Origin: a virus
DNA length: 36,816 nt
Direction: 5' to 3' (one strand)
Virus record (IMG/VR): IMGVR_UViG_3300049440_000057
Coordinates: 1-36,816 of that record
In this document: positions 12,215 to 18,339 of the stretch, in pieces
Position numbering within the stretch: the first letter of the stretch is position 1
Layout of the letters: every line of letters starts with the position of its first letter
Translations under genes and position numbers: made by a program
The notes under the pieces: generated by a model
What the model saw: only the letters and a program-made list of their open reading frames with translations
Databases searched by the model: none
What the model was told of the DNA's origin: nothing

Positions 12215-12256
12215 GGTGCCGGGCTAGGGGGCTTGTTTCTGTTCCAGCCCGGCACC
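12215..12256 (-). promoter_or_regulatory. 11-bp perfect RNA hairpin next to a consensus ribosome site
   Basis: GGTGCCGGGCT (12215-12225) and AGCCCGGCACC (12246-12256) form an 11-bp GC-rich stem with a 20-nt loop in the 63-bp gap 12202-12264. On the minus strand it ends one or two bases before AAGGAGGT. There is no U-tract, so a role in RNA stability or translational control fits better than termination. Confidence 0.7.
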
Positions 12257-12264
12257 CGTCAAAC

Positions 12265-12606
12265 TCAAGCATCCCCCAGGCTTTCAGGCTGCACAGGCCC
12301 ATCGTGTATCTCTCGCCACTTCGCTACTAGTGGCTCCGTGAAGCTCTTCAGCACATCCGCTATGAACACGCCAAACAGCACTGGATTATCGTCTAGCTGC
12401 CTCAAGATGCGCTCCCGTTCCCCGTGAAAGTCCTTGTATGTTTCCTCGTCCGCTGGAAAGACGATTCGCTTCCGTTTCTCAGTGTTCTTGATGCGCTTGG
12501 CGGCATCACGTCTTGGAAACCTCATCCTTGTGCATGGCTCATCGTCGGGAATCGGAGCTGCCAGTAGCTTTTTCAACCGCTCTCGTTCCTCGACCCATCT
12601 CGGCAT
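12265..12606 (-). CDS. Unknown basic protein (113 aa)
   Basis: Begins MPRWVEERERLKKLLAAPIP and contains RMRFPRRDAAKRIKNTEKRK, then a helical acidic half. It starts in a TGATG overlap with the ERF gene, so it may work with the recombinase. No family recognised. Confidence 0.75.
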   Translation of the reverse strand: MPRWVEERERLKKLLAAPIPDDEPCTRMRFPRRDAAKRIKNTEKRKRIVFPADEETYKDFHGERERILRQLDDNPVLFGVFIADVLKSFTEPLVAKWREIHDGPVQPESLGDA

Positions 12607-13400
12607 CAGGCAATCTCAATCTCCTGCTTCTCGCAGAGTTTCTTGAATCCGGGCAGGTAGTTCGGCGCAAACTGGTAGTAATTTCCGCCCGTCTTGTCTC
12701 TCCTCTTTTCGGCAGACACGTCAGACAGGAATTGCAGCATCGGCTCATCGGCCAAATAGCCGTTAACGGCCACGTCGCTGTTAGGCATAATCTTGATCCA
12801 CACTATCCGGCGAGCGTCCGTATGTGCCGGTTCCTGTGACTCAGAGCCATTTCCAGCCAGCTTCGCCTTAAATTCGTCTATCTTCTGCTTGGCGATGGTC
12901 TTAGCAGCCTCAGTGGTTCCGCGTCCTGAAGCCGCATTTCCGTCATCATCCTCGGAAGCCACGCCCACAATCGCGGCATAGCTGTAGCGCCTGGCGTAGG
13001 TGATGGAACTCCCGCAACTCTGAGCGGTGAAGCCATCTCTACCGAGCGCCGGCAGGGTGATTCTCCCGCGCATCCATTCGCCGGAACTGTGGGCCAGGAT
13101 AGATTCGAGCGTCATGGTCTTGGCGTCCGGCGTCACATCTGGCCATTGCAGGACTACCAATCCGTTGCTGGCCAGTGCTTCTTGTGTGGCATCGACGTAG
13201 GTGGCTAAGTCGGCGTATTTAGACGCCTTGCCGCCGCGCATGAAGGCTGCGTTATCAGTCTGTTTGAGCACCGGCTTAAACTTGAGCTGGGCCAAAGCAA
13301 GCGCCTTCACAAGCTCGCCAATCGTCTGACTGTGCGTCACCTCAAAGACTTCTTCAAACGCCGCTGGCGTTTCTGGCTGTACCTTTTCTGGTTCGCTCAT
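12606..13400 (-). CDS. erf: ERF-family single-strand annealing protein (264 aa)
   Basis: The central block matches ERF: LAQLKFKPVLKQTDN, KYADLATYVDATQEALASNG-type wording, then CGSSITYARRYSYAAIVGVA, the best conserved ERF motif. ERF anneals complementary single strands and circularises or repairs phage DNA without RecA. The start MSEPEKVQ (13400) overlaps the preceding stop (ATGA). The C-terminal third is more variable, as usual in this family. Confidence 0.93.
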   Translation of the reverse strand: MSEPEKVQPETPAAFEEVFEVTHSQTIGELVKALALAQLKFKPVLKQTDNAAFMRGGKASKYADLATYVDATQEALASNGLVVLQWPDVTPDAKTMTLESILAHSSGEWMRGRITLPALGRDGFTAQSCGSSITYARRYSYAAIVGVASEDDDGNAASGRGTTEAAKTIAKQKIDEFKAKLAGNGSESQEPAHTDARRIVWIKIMPNSDVAVNGYLADEPMLQFLSDVSAEKRRDKTGGNYYQFAPNYLPGFKKLCEKQEIEIA

Positions 13401-13687
13401 GGCTGCCTCCCTAGTGCCTGCAACTGCCGCTCGGCTTCGGTTTTGTGCGCTTTCAATTCGCGCATCCGGTTCATGGATCGCCACATCTCTCCCTCGAAAT
13501 ACCGTGCTTGACGGTCGTACTCCGCGATGTCCTCGTGCAGCTCCTTGCGCTTCTGCATCCGCTCGGCGTCGGCTAGCAACACATCCAGCGGGTCATGCCC
13601 CAAAGCGTCTTCCATTGCCTGTACCTCCTCATCGTCCAGAGAATTGCTCATTGCCCGGTCCTGCAAATCTTGCTCTGGCGTGTTCAC
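13397..13687 (-). CDS. Coiled-coil early protein (96 aa)
   Basis: Begins VNTPEQDLQDRAMSNSLDDE, with a long heptad-like charged segment later (ERMQKRKELHEDIAEYDRQA). The GTG follows GAGAGG and overlaps the stop of a 17-codon ORF (13684-13737) that has its own GGAG. An inner ATG at 13651 is an alternative. It may pair with ERF, given position, but no domain is identified. Confidence 0.7.
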   Translation of the reverse strand: MNTPEQDLQDRAMSNSLDDEEVQAMEDALGHDPLDVLLADAERMQKRKELHEDIAEYDRQARYFEGEMWRSMNRMRELKAHKTEAERQLQALGRQP

Positions 13688-13777
13688 GATTGCCTCTCTA
13701 GTCGCAGCCTTGCCGATTTCTTGCCGTTCAAATCCATGCCTGACTCCCATGCGGGGGATGGGGGCCTGAACTACCTG

Positions 13778-14680
13778 CTATACGTGTGCTTCTGCTTCCA
13801 ATCGCGTGATGTAAAAATGGATTCCACCGCCGCATTCCTGCCAGCGGTCGGCGTTCCATTCGCTACAGCGCACAATCTTTCCTTTGCGGTATTCCGTCTT
13901 GCCGTCGTGAATGGAAATTCCGACTTCCGCGCCGATAACTTCCAACACCTTGACGAATGCTGCGCGGCACTTGCGCCCATGCGCGTTAGACCGCGCCGCT
14001 TTGGAGGGCACGGCCAATTGCACAATCACGCCATTTCTGCATTTCTTCCAACCAACGAATGGGCCGCTGTCAGGGAGAATAGAAGTGCGGGCAAGTGTAA
14101 GATCAGCCTCTTTTACGTCCTGGAGGTCGGCCCAGCTGAGGTCGGCCCCGCTGAGGTTGGCCCTGCTGAGGTCGGCCCCGCTGAGGTTGGCCCTGCCGAG
14201 GTTGGCCCCGCTGAGGTTGGCCCCGCCGAGGTCGGCCCCGCTGAGGTTGGCCCAGCTGAGGTCGGCCCCGCTGAGGTTGGCCCTGCTGAGGTCGGCCCCG
14301 CTGAGGTTGGCCCAGCTGAGGTCGGCCCCGCTGAGGTTGGCCCTGCTGAGGTTGGCCCCGCTGAGGTTGGCCCAGCTGAGGTCGGCCCCGCTGAGGTTGG
14401 CCCTGCTGAGGTCGGCCCCGCTGAGGTCGGCCCCGCTGAGGTTGGCCCTGCTGAGGTTGGCCCCGCTGAGGTTGGCCCTGCTGAGGTCGGCCCTGCTGAG
14501 GTCGGCCCCGCTGAGGTTGGCCCAGCCGAGGTCGGCCCCGCTGAGGTTGGCCCTGCTGAGGTTGGCCCCGCTGAGGTTGGCCCTGCTTTTAACTGCTGCC
14601 TCAACTGCCAACTTGAACGAATCTGTTTCGACGCTGAAAAGAACGCCGCCATTCAACCACGATTTAATCTCGAACTTCAT
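13778..14680 (-). CDS. Pentapeptide-repeat protein (300 aa)
   Basis: An N-terminal cap FEIKSWLNGGVLFSVETDSF is followed by about 31 tandem A(N/D)Lxx pentapeptides (ANLSG, ADLSW, ADLGG, etc.), which fold as a right-handed quadrilateral beta-helix. A C-terminal domain of about 110 residues (SGPFVGWKKCRNGVIVQLAV onward) resembles DUF5758-like caps. This architecture is common in phage and bacterial genomes. Qnr and MfpA of this fold mimic DNA and bind gyrase, but no such role is shown here. GGGAGGGG precedes the ATG. Confidence 0.9.
   Translation of the reverse strand: MKFEIKSWLNGGVLFSVETDSFKLAVEAAVKSRANLSGANLSRANLSGADLGWANLSGADLSRADLSRANLSGANLSRANLSGADLSGADLSRANLSGADLSWANLSGANLSRANLSGADLSWANLSGADLSRANLSGADLSWANLSGADLGGANLSGANLGRANLSGADLSRANLSGADLSWADLQDVKEADLTLARTSILPDSGPFVGWKKCRNGVIVQLAVPSKAARSNAHGRKCRAAFVKVLEVIGAEVGISIHDGKTEYRKGKIVRCSEWNADRWQECGGGIHFYITRLEAEAHV
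14125..14590. repeat. 15-bp minisatellite (about 31 units)
   Basis: Units such as gctgaggttggcccc and gctgaggtcggcccc repeat in tandem with third-position changes. They encode the pentapeptides on the minus strand. Because the unit is 15 bp and lacks stops in several frames, long open frames of simple repeats also exist on both strands. Confidence 0.95.
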
Positions 14681-14802
14681 CGCCCCTCCCTATTTACGCC
14701 AAAACAAGCTATTGCTTTCCACAGCTACCAAGTGATACGTTGCCGCCAACTTAGAACTGACGGAGGCTTTTGTGTTCAATCCCATGACCAAAGGCCAAGC
14801 CA

Positions 14803-15057
14803 ATGAATTTGCCATCCGTAGAGTCGCTATTTGAGTGCTCAGAACAGTTCTTGCAGGACTTGCAGCTCGCCTCGCTCGACCGTGGCACGCGGCGGCTGAA
14901 GGCTGCCAAGATCGAATGGAATGAAGCTGTCAACGAGTTCGCTAACGCCGAAGTTGCCGCATACCTAAGAGCGCACCGGGAAGAGATTCTGGACATGGCC
15001 CGGCGCACCGTCGAAGCGCAAACGGTGTTGCAGTTCCCGGCCAGGAAATCAGCTTGA
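14803..15057 (+). CDS. Lone plus-strand gene (84 aa), unknown
   Basis: The only convincing plus-strand gene. It begins MNLPSVESLFECSEQFLQDL and continues as a well-mixed helical protein with WNEAVNEFANAEVAAYL and EEILDMARRTVEA. A-purine-rich AAAGG lies 8 nt before the ATG. The opposing minus-strand frame over the same DNA is Ser/Arg-rich and looks like a shadow. Transcription opposes the early genes, so it may be an independently regulated (for example lysogeny-like or immunity) gene; function unknown. Confidence 0.65.
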   Translation: MNLPSVESLFECSEQFLQDLQLASLDRGTRRLKAAKIEWNEAVNEFANAEVAAYLRAHREEILDMARRTVEAQTVLQFPARKSA

Positions 15058-15098
15058 TTATGTAAAGTTGTGAATAATGCAGGAGTGGTTAGTTCAGA

Positions 15099-15123
15099 TA
15101 AGTCGTTATGTTTCAGCGACTTA
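15099..15123. promoter_or_regulatory. 7-bp inverted repeat after the plus-strand gene
   Basis: TAAGTCG (15099-15105) and CGACTTA (15117-15123) are perfect inverted copies around an 11-nt loop in the 122-bp gap 15058-15179. It could be a weak hairpin terminator for the plus-strand gene or an operator. No U-tract follows on either strand. Confidence 0.4.
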
Positions 15124-15179
15124 GTATAACTTATGGGACGCTGGCTGGCACGTGTTTGGGCTGGCGTGTTCATGGCTCT

Positions 15180-15422
15180 TTAGGCTGAGACCTTCTCTTT
15201 GGATTCGGTGGCGGCGATGGCGGCTCGCAAGGCTGTCATTGGACACCGCTTGCTATGCCAATTCTGATCTGCGGTATCGTGACACATGCATCCTTGCAGT
15301 TCGGCAAGCTTGGCTGCGGCGAGTAGCGCGTCTCGCTGGGCCTGCAAGCCAGCTGCGCACGTCCTGCAACCATCGCGCCTGTCGAAGTCGTGGCCGCACT
15401 TGTACATAGTTTTGGCGCTCAT
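15180..15422 (-). CDS. Cys-rich duplicated-family protein A (80 aa)
   Basis: Begins MSAKTMYKCGHDFDRRDGC and RTCAAGLQAQR: CxH and CxxC ligands of a zinc knuckle followed by a helix. The middle has LQGCMCHDTADQNWHSKRC, a second Cys/His set missing in copy B. The C-terminus ALRAAIAATESKE matches copy B. The first 115 bp are 113/115 identical to copy B, showing a recent duplication or conversion. Confidence 0.8.
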   Translation of the reverse strand: MSAKTMYKCGHDFDRRDGCRTCAAGLQAQRDALLAAAKLAELQGCMCHDTADQNWHSKRCPMTALRAAIAATESKEKVSA

Positions 15423-15427
15423 GCGCT
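15313..15427. repeat. 115-bp duplicated segment, copy A
   Basis: Matches 15749-15863 at 113 of 115 positions. It covers the first 36 or so codons of protein A plus the preceding stop/start junction. Confidence 0.9.
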
Positions 15428-15625
15428 AACCTTTTTGGATTGCCGCTCGGCCTCGGCTTCGTAATCTCGTACTACTTTCCAATCCTTACGGTCGAGAACT
15501 CCATAATCTTTATGATTCCGTATGCACCACGCCGCGGTGATGGGATTGGCAAAGCCAGTACTGATTGTGCTGCCATCCTCGACCATAATCACTTTATAGA
15601 TTTTCTCGTTGAACCGGGGGCTCAT
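15419..15625 (-). CDS. Unknown early protein between the duplicated genes (68 aa)
   Basis: Begins MSPRFNEKIYKVIMVEDGST, then TGFANPITAAWCIRNHKDYG, a compact alpha/beta-looking protein ending ERQSKKVSA. Both ends are ATGA overlaps with the flanking paralogues. The shared ending (K)VSA and start MS of neighbouring genes mark a repeated junction sequence. Confidence 0.75.
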   Translation of the reverse strand: MSPRFNEKIYKVIMVEDGSTISTGFANPITAAWCIRNHKDYGVLDRKDWKVVRDYEAEAERQSKKVSA

Positions 15626-15858
15626 GCGCCCACCTGCTCTTTGGATTCGGCGGCGGCGATGGCGGCACGCACACGGAACAAAAAATCATCTGCTCGCCAA
15701 TTGATGCGCCCTGCCTCGAAATCCATAATCTTGCTCTCGATGTCTTTCGCTGCGGCGAGTAGAGCGTTTCGCTGGGCCTGCAAGCCAGCTGCGCACGTCC
15801 TGCAACCATCGCGCCTGTCGAAGTCGTGGCCGCACTTGTACATAGTTTTGGCGCTCAT
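15622..15858 (-). CDS. Cys-rich duplicated-family protein B (78 aa)
   Basis: The N-terminus is identical to protein A (MSAKTMYKCGHDFDRRDGC, zinc-knuckle ligands) through GLQAQR. The middle differs (IESKIMDFEAGRINWRADDF), and the C-terminus AAIAAAESKE again matches A. So the two are mosaic, with conserved ends and unrelated cores. Function unknown. Confidence 0.8.
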   Translation of the reverse strand: MSAKTMYKCGHDFDRRDGCRTCAAGLQAQRNALLAAAKDIESKIMDFEAGRINWRADDFLFRVRAAIAAAESKEQVGA

Positions 15859-15863
15859 GCGCT
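15749..15863. repeat. 115-bp duplicated segment, copy B
   Basis: Matches 15313-15427 at 113 of 115 positions, covering the 5' end of gene B and its junction with the upstream RHH gene. A shorter 35-bp similarity joins the 3' ends (15195-15229 and 15637-15671). Confidence 0.9.
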
Positions 15864-16025
15864 CACCGGCTCTTTGGTGGCTTGCCGTGCTTGGAGGGCT
15901 TGCGTCAGCAGCACTTCCACCAAGTTTGAGATCGTTCGCTGGTCCTCGCCTGCCAGCCTCTTGAGTTGCCGCTTGAGCTGGGGCGGTACGCGAACGGTCA
16001 GCACTTCATCGGGTGGCTTGGTCAT
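15855..16025 (-). CDS. Ribbon-helix-helix (Arc/CopG-like) regulator (56 aa)
   Basis: Under 60 aa. The sequence EVLTVRVPPQLKRQLKRLAG then EDQRTISNLVEVLLTQAL has the beta-strand with alternating residues, the first helix and the second helix of RHH dimers. Such proteins bind palindromic operators through the paired strands. It is the second gene of the early transcript. ATGA overlaps on both sides. It is a candidate for control of the late-promoter palindrome or its own promoter. Confidence 0.87.
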   Translation of the reverse strand: MTKPPDEVLTVRVPPQLKRQLKRLAGEDQRTISNLVEVLLTQALQARQATKEPVSA

Positions 16026-16270
16026 GGCTTAACGTTCCAAACAAATGGTCTCTTGGGATCAATAAATAGCGGCCTCACGTTCCGCTCCTCGTACATACAA
16101 GCCGCTAAATGACACGCTTCGCGCAATTCCGTTGGTGTATATTTGGCGTCTCGCATGTGGGCATACAGCACGTCCACTATCGCGTGGAACATCGGGTCTA
16201 CGTGATAGCGCTCCTGCGGAGGCGTTCTGTCCCACACATCTTCTGATGTCCGCATTGCTTTTTCGCTCAT
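16022..16270 (-). CDS. First early gene, conserved small phage protein (82 aa)
   Basis: Begins MSEKAMRTSEDVW, then YHVDPMFHAIVDVLYAHMRD and YTPTELREACHLAACMYEER. This pattern recurs in small early proteins of many phages (recalled, function unknown). The start ATG at 16270 coincides with the predicted transcription start, so it is probably translated from a leaderless mRNA. An upstream ATG at 16318 would need transcription from before the promoter. Confidence 0.82.
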   Translation of the reverse strand: MSEKAMRTSEDVWDRTPPQERYHVDPMFHAIVDVLYAHMRDAKYTPTELREACHLAACMYEERNVRPLFIDPKRPFVWNVKP

Positions 16271-16276
16271 GTGCAA

Positions 16277-16305
16277 AGGATAAGGCAAGCGTATACCTTT
16301 GTCAA
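16277..16305 (-). promoter_or_regulatory. Predicted early promoter (TTGACA-17-TATCCT), leaderless
   Basis: On the minus strand TTGACA (16305-16300), a 17-bp spacer and TATCCT (16282-16277) lie upstream of ATG 16270. The usual 7-bp distance places +1 on the A of the ATG, and no Shine-Dalgarno site precedes it. Confidence 0.7.
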
Positions 16306-16362
16306 GAAAATAATGCAAGGAGGCTTAAAATAGATGGCAGGTGAGAGCCGGGCTGTCCCAGA

Positions 16363-16409
16363 TTCGGGGCGCGGTTACACCCCGGAGTATCGCGGTTGTC
16401 TCTCCGCGA
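16363..16409 (-). terminator. Two hairpins between the late and early blocks
   Basis: TCGCGG/CCGCGA (16390-16395 with 16404-16409) and TTCGGGG/CCCCGGA (16363-16369 with 16380-16386, one wobble pair) form adjacent stems after the last late gene. The downstream minus sequence has only ATCTATTTT about 30 nt later, so intrinsic termination would be weak. Position supports an end-of-transcript structure. Confidence 0.4.
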
Positions 16410-16415
16410 ACATCG

Positions 16416-16868
16416 TTAGGCTGCTGGCGGAGTAACCAAGGCAGCGGGTACTGGAGCTTGCTGTGCTGGCGGCGCTGGCGGCAATGGCTGGCCTTGTGAC
16501 TTCACGTTGTCAGGCTTGAGGCTGTTGAGCACCTGAGCTACGCCGCTGGTGATGTTCGTGCAGCCTTGGATGAATCCAGCTTCGTCTGCGATCTCATGCC
16601 CGGAAACTATTTCGCTGGTCCTGACAATATTTGTCACCAAGGGAGCGGCGGCAGCCAGTTTCATTGCTCCGGAACCTGGAGTCTGAATCACTGCCTCTGC
16701 CGTCACTACGATCTGAGCGATAGCGTTGAGGTCATTGCTGGCCTTCGTCACTGTGCCAGCAACGGCGTTAGCTTTCGAGCCAAACAGCGGCGCGATAAGC
16801 GGCTCAAGCCCTGTCAGAACTGCGATACCTCTTGCTAGGAAATTGCCCAACTTTTCTAGAAATGTGAT
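16416..16868 (-). CDS. Last late gene, Ala-rich protein with possible ATC start (150 aa)
   Basis: From the ATC at 16868 the frame reads (I)TFLEKLGNFLARGIAVLTG, an amphipathic start, then an Ala/Val-rich helical body and a Pro/Ala-rich tail (PPAPPAQQAPVPAALVTPPA). AGGGAG lies 7 nt before this ATC. The nearest conventional start, TTG at 16850, has no spaced ribosome site. Similar proteins end phage late regions near lysis genes; function unknown, perhaps lysis or head associated. Confidence 0.7.
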   Translation of the reverse strand: MTFLEKLGNFLARGIAVLTGLEPLIAPLFGSKANAVAGTVTKASNDLNAIAQIVVTAEAVIQTPGSGAMKLAAAAPLVTNIVRTSEIVSGHEIADEAGFIQGCTNITSGVAQVLNSLKPDNVKSQGQPLPPAPPAQQAPVPAALVTPPAA

Positions 16869-16954
16869 GGTAATTCTCCCTTCTTAGTGTTAGATTTTTG
16901 GTAATGAAACAACCCAAACTTATCAAGAGGTACCTGGAGTTCGTTAGCGCCCAT
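16856..16954 (-). CDS. Tiny protein after the endolysin (32 aa)
   Basis: Reads MGANELQVPLDKFGLFHYQK and ends PSHF before TAG. GGGAGG lies 6 nt before the ATG, and the ATG overlaps the peptidase stop (TGATG). Short, but the ribosome site and coupling support expression. Function unknown. Confidence 0.55.
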   Translation of the reverse strand: MGANELQVPLDKFGLFHYQKSNTKKGELPSHF

Positions 16955-17367
16955 CAAATTCCTCCCGCCGCAGCCGTTTGAATATCCTCTGCGTTGTTGA
17001 GCGGCGCTGGCGGATAGACAGTACCTTTTCTCACTTGAATATGAATATGTTCCCCATCCTGCCCTTCGTTTTCTATCCAGACGAAGAATCTGCTGCCTTG
17101 CGGCTCGCTTTCAGGGATAGCCAGGAAGTCTTTAATCTTAGCGAGTGCGAGCTGCTTGTCCGGCAAGTCGTGAGTGCGCACGTCATAGGCTTCCCCGCGA
17201 TGGTGCGGGTCATCAGGCCCGGAGTGTGCTCCGTCCGTCCCGCTGGTAATCGTCAAATCGTGGGCTATCTGGTCGGCGGCATCCTCGATGGCTGCCAGGA
17301 TGCGGAACCCGCCCGGAGCAATCACCGCGAAGCTCACGCCGTCTTTAACTCGTATGCAGGGAATCAT
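16954..17367 (-). CDS. M15-type peptidase, probable endolysin (137 aa)
   Basis: SGTDGAHSGPDDPHHRGEAY-D carries the HxxGxAxD zinc ligands of D-Ala-D-Ala carboxypeptidase/L,D-endopeptidase family M15, and GEHIHIQV supplies the second His-x-His. Length matches minimal M15 endolysins. Together with the holin-like gene upstream it should cleave peptidoglycan cross-links at lysis. It has no signal peptide, so release depends on a holin. Confidence 0.85.
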   Translation of the reverse strand: MIPCIRVKDGVSFAVIAPGGFRILAAIEDAADQIAHDLTITSGTDGAHSGPDDPHHRGEAYDVRTHDLPDKQLALAKIKDFLAIPESEPQGSRFFVWIENEGQDGEHIHIQVRKGTVYPPAPLNNAEDIQTAAAGGI

Positions 17368-17501
17368 CAATCGTCAACCTTATCTTTCCCGTTGCGCCAG
17401 ATATGCACGTCGAACTTTACCCCGTGCCTGTTGAGCGCTCGCATGAGCCATACAATCAGCCCGGCGATGACGCCATGCCCTCCCATCGTGGCCCAATCCA
17501 T
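17367..17501 (-). CDS. Small membrane protein in the lysis cassette (44 aa)
   Basis: Begins MDWATMGGHGVIAGLIVWLM, one transmembrane segment, then a basic tail ALNRHGVKFDVHIWRNGKDK. It is coupled to the holin-like gene (GTGA/ATG overlap) and to the peptidase (TGATG). It could be a second holin, an antiholin or an i-spanin-like piece; the class cannot be decided from sequence. Confidence 0.75.
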   Translation of the reverse strand: MDWATMGGHGVIAGLIVWLMRALNRHGVKFDVHIWRNGKDKVDD

Positions 17502-17785
17502 CACGGCTTTGGCGGTTCCTGCTTGATAGCCGCCCGTTGCTCATCGGTCCAGACTTCCCGTTCTTTTGGCAGCGGGCTTTGCTTCAGAAAGGCGAAGGTT
17601 ACTATGCTTCCAGCAATAAGGAAAGTAATCCCGGCATTGACAAGTGTATGGTGCAGGCCCGCGCCGATGTTAAAGTCTTTCGGGTCAGTGAGATTATTGG
17701 CGAAGAAGGAAGACATGGCCGAAGCGCCACCGCCAATGAATCCGCTTCCAAGACCGTATAACCAAGATTGCCATGCGAGCTTCAT
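17501..17785 (-). CDS. Holin-like membrane protein (94 aa)
   Basis: Two hydrophobic segments, WLYGLGSGFIGGGASAMSSF and LVNAGITFLIAGSIVTFAFL, are separated by a polar loop and followed by a charged cytoplasmic tail (PKEREVWTDEQRAA). This is the class II holin topology. It precedes the M15 peptidase by two genes. It is predicted to open the inner membrane for endolysin release. Confidence 0.78.
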   Translation of the reverse strand: MKLAWQSWLYGLGSGFIGGGASAMSSFFANNLTDPKDFNIGAGLHHTLVNAGITFLIAGSIVTFAFLKQSPLPKEREVWTDEQRAAIKQEPPKP

Positions 17786-17807
17786 GTATGCTCCATCTGC
17801 TTCAGTT

Positions 17808-17978
17808 TCACAGTTTCTCCTTTGCCTTTTGATCGAAAACTTCCGTAATGCGCATCGTCAACCGGCATAAAATCGTCTCTGGGTCCGTCTCTCGTGTATA
17901 GCGTTGCAGCGCGTGCAGCAGCTTCTTTTCAAGGTCGGATAGCTCCCGAGAATCCTCATGGGCCTTGGTTTTTGCCAT
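17808..17978 (-). CDS. Unknown small helical protein (56 aa)
   Basis: Begins MAKTKAHEDSRELSDLEKKL and is entirely helical and charged, ending ITEVFDQKAKEKL. An ATG 7 codons upstream (17999) is an alternative. It overlaps the 3' end of the exported-protein gene. No domain recognised. Confidence 0.65.
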   Translation of the reverse strand: MAKTKAHEDSRELSDLEKKLLHALQRYTRETDPETILCRLTMRITEVFDQKAKEKL

Positions 17979-18339
17979 TGGCCCTGCGGCGATATTCATG
18001 GACGCCCCACCAGGTCTCGAACGCGCTGGCCGAATATCCAAGAACGTAACAAGGCTTCCCACCGCCGTCTTTCCAGCAGCCCTCGGCGACAGCGGTCATG
18101 GCGAAAGTAGCCCCGGTCTCGAATCCGAAGATGCCCCATGCCGCACCGTAGTGGCCAGTGCAGCGCTCTACGTCCACTTCGCGGCAATGCTTGAGACCAT
18201 AAGCTCCGATAGCCACTGAAGCAACTGCCGCACCTTCCATAAAGAGGAATCGCTTGTGCGTGGAAACCCAGTGCTTCGGGCCAGCTTGGACGGGCAGGGC
18301 AAAGAGAAGCGCGAAGAGGAAAGCTATTTTGAAGTGCAT
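17956..18339 (-). CDS. Exported small protein in the lysis region (127 aa)
   Basis: A signal peptide MHFKIAFLFALLFALPVQA is followed by GPKHWVSTHKRFLFMEG and several Cys and Gly-rich hydrophobic stretches (ASVAIGAYGLKHC, FGFETGATFAM). It overlaps the preceding spike gene by 16 nt. Small Cys-bearing exported proteins are common near lysis cassettes, including spanin-type and surface-exclusion proteins, but no motif decides. Confidence 0.75.
   Translation of the reverse strand: MHFKIAFLFALLFALPVQAGPKHWVSTHKRFLFMEGAAVASVAIGAYGLKHCREVDVERCTGHYGAAWGIFGFETGATFAMTAVAEGCWKDGGGKPCYVLGYSASAFETWWGVHEYRRRANGKNQGP

Noticed and set aside
14125-14590. Tandem repeats considered as a CRISPR array
   Set aside because: The units are 15 bp with no spacers and are translated as pentapeptides.
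14113-14652. 179-codon minus-strand frame of GPTSA repeats
   Set aside because: Same cause: another reading of the 15-bp unit, without a domain at either end or a good ribosome site.
13595-14806. 403-codon plus-strand frame of EVGPA repeats
   Set aside because: It is a by-product of the 15-bp repeats that encode the pentapeptide protein on the other strand, and its ends have no protein-like features.
14751-15173. 140-codon minus-strand frame opposite the plus-strand gene
   Set aside because: Ser/Arg/Thr-rich without motifs, while the plus-strand frame has a natural composition and a ribosome site.
16320-16412. Possible tRNA in the late/early intergenic region
   Set aside because: The hairpins do not make a cloverleaf: no T-loop consensus and no acceptor stem pairing on either strand.
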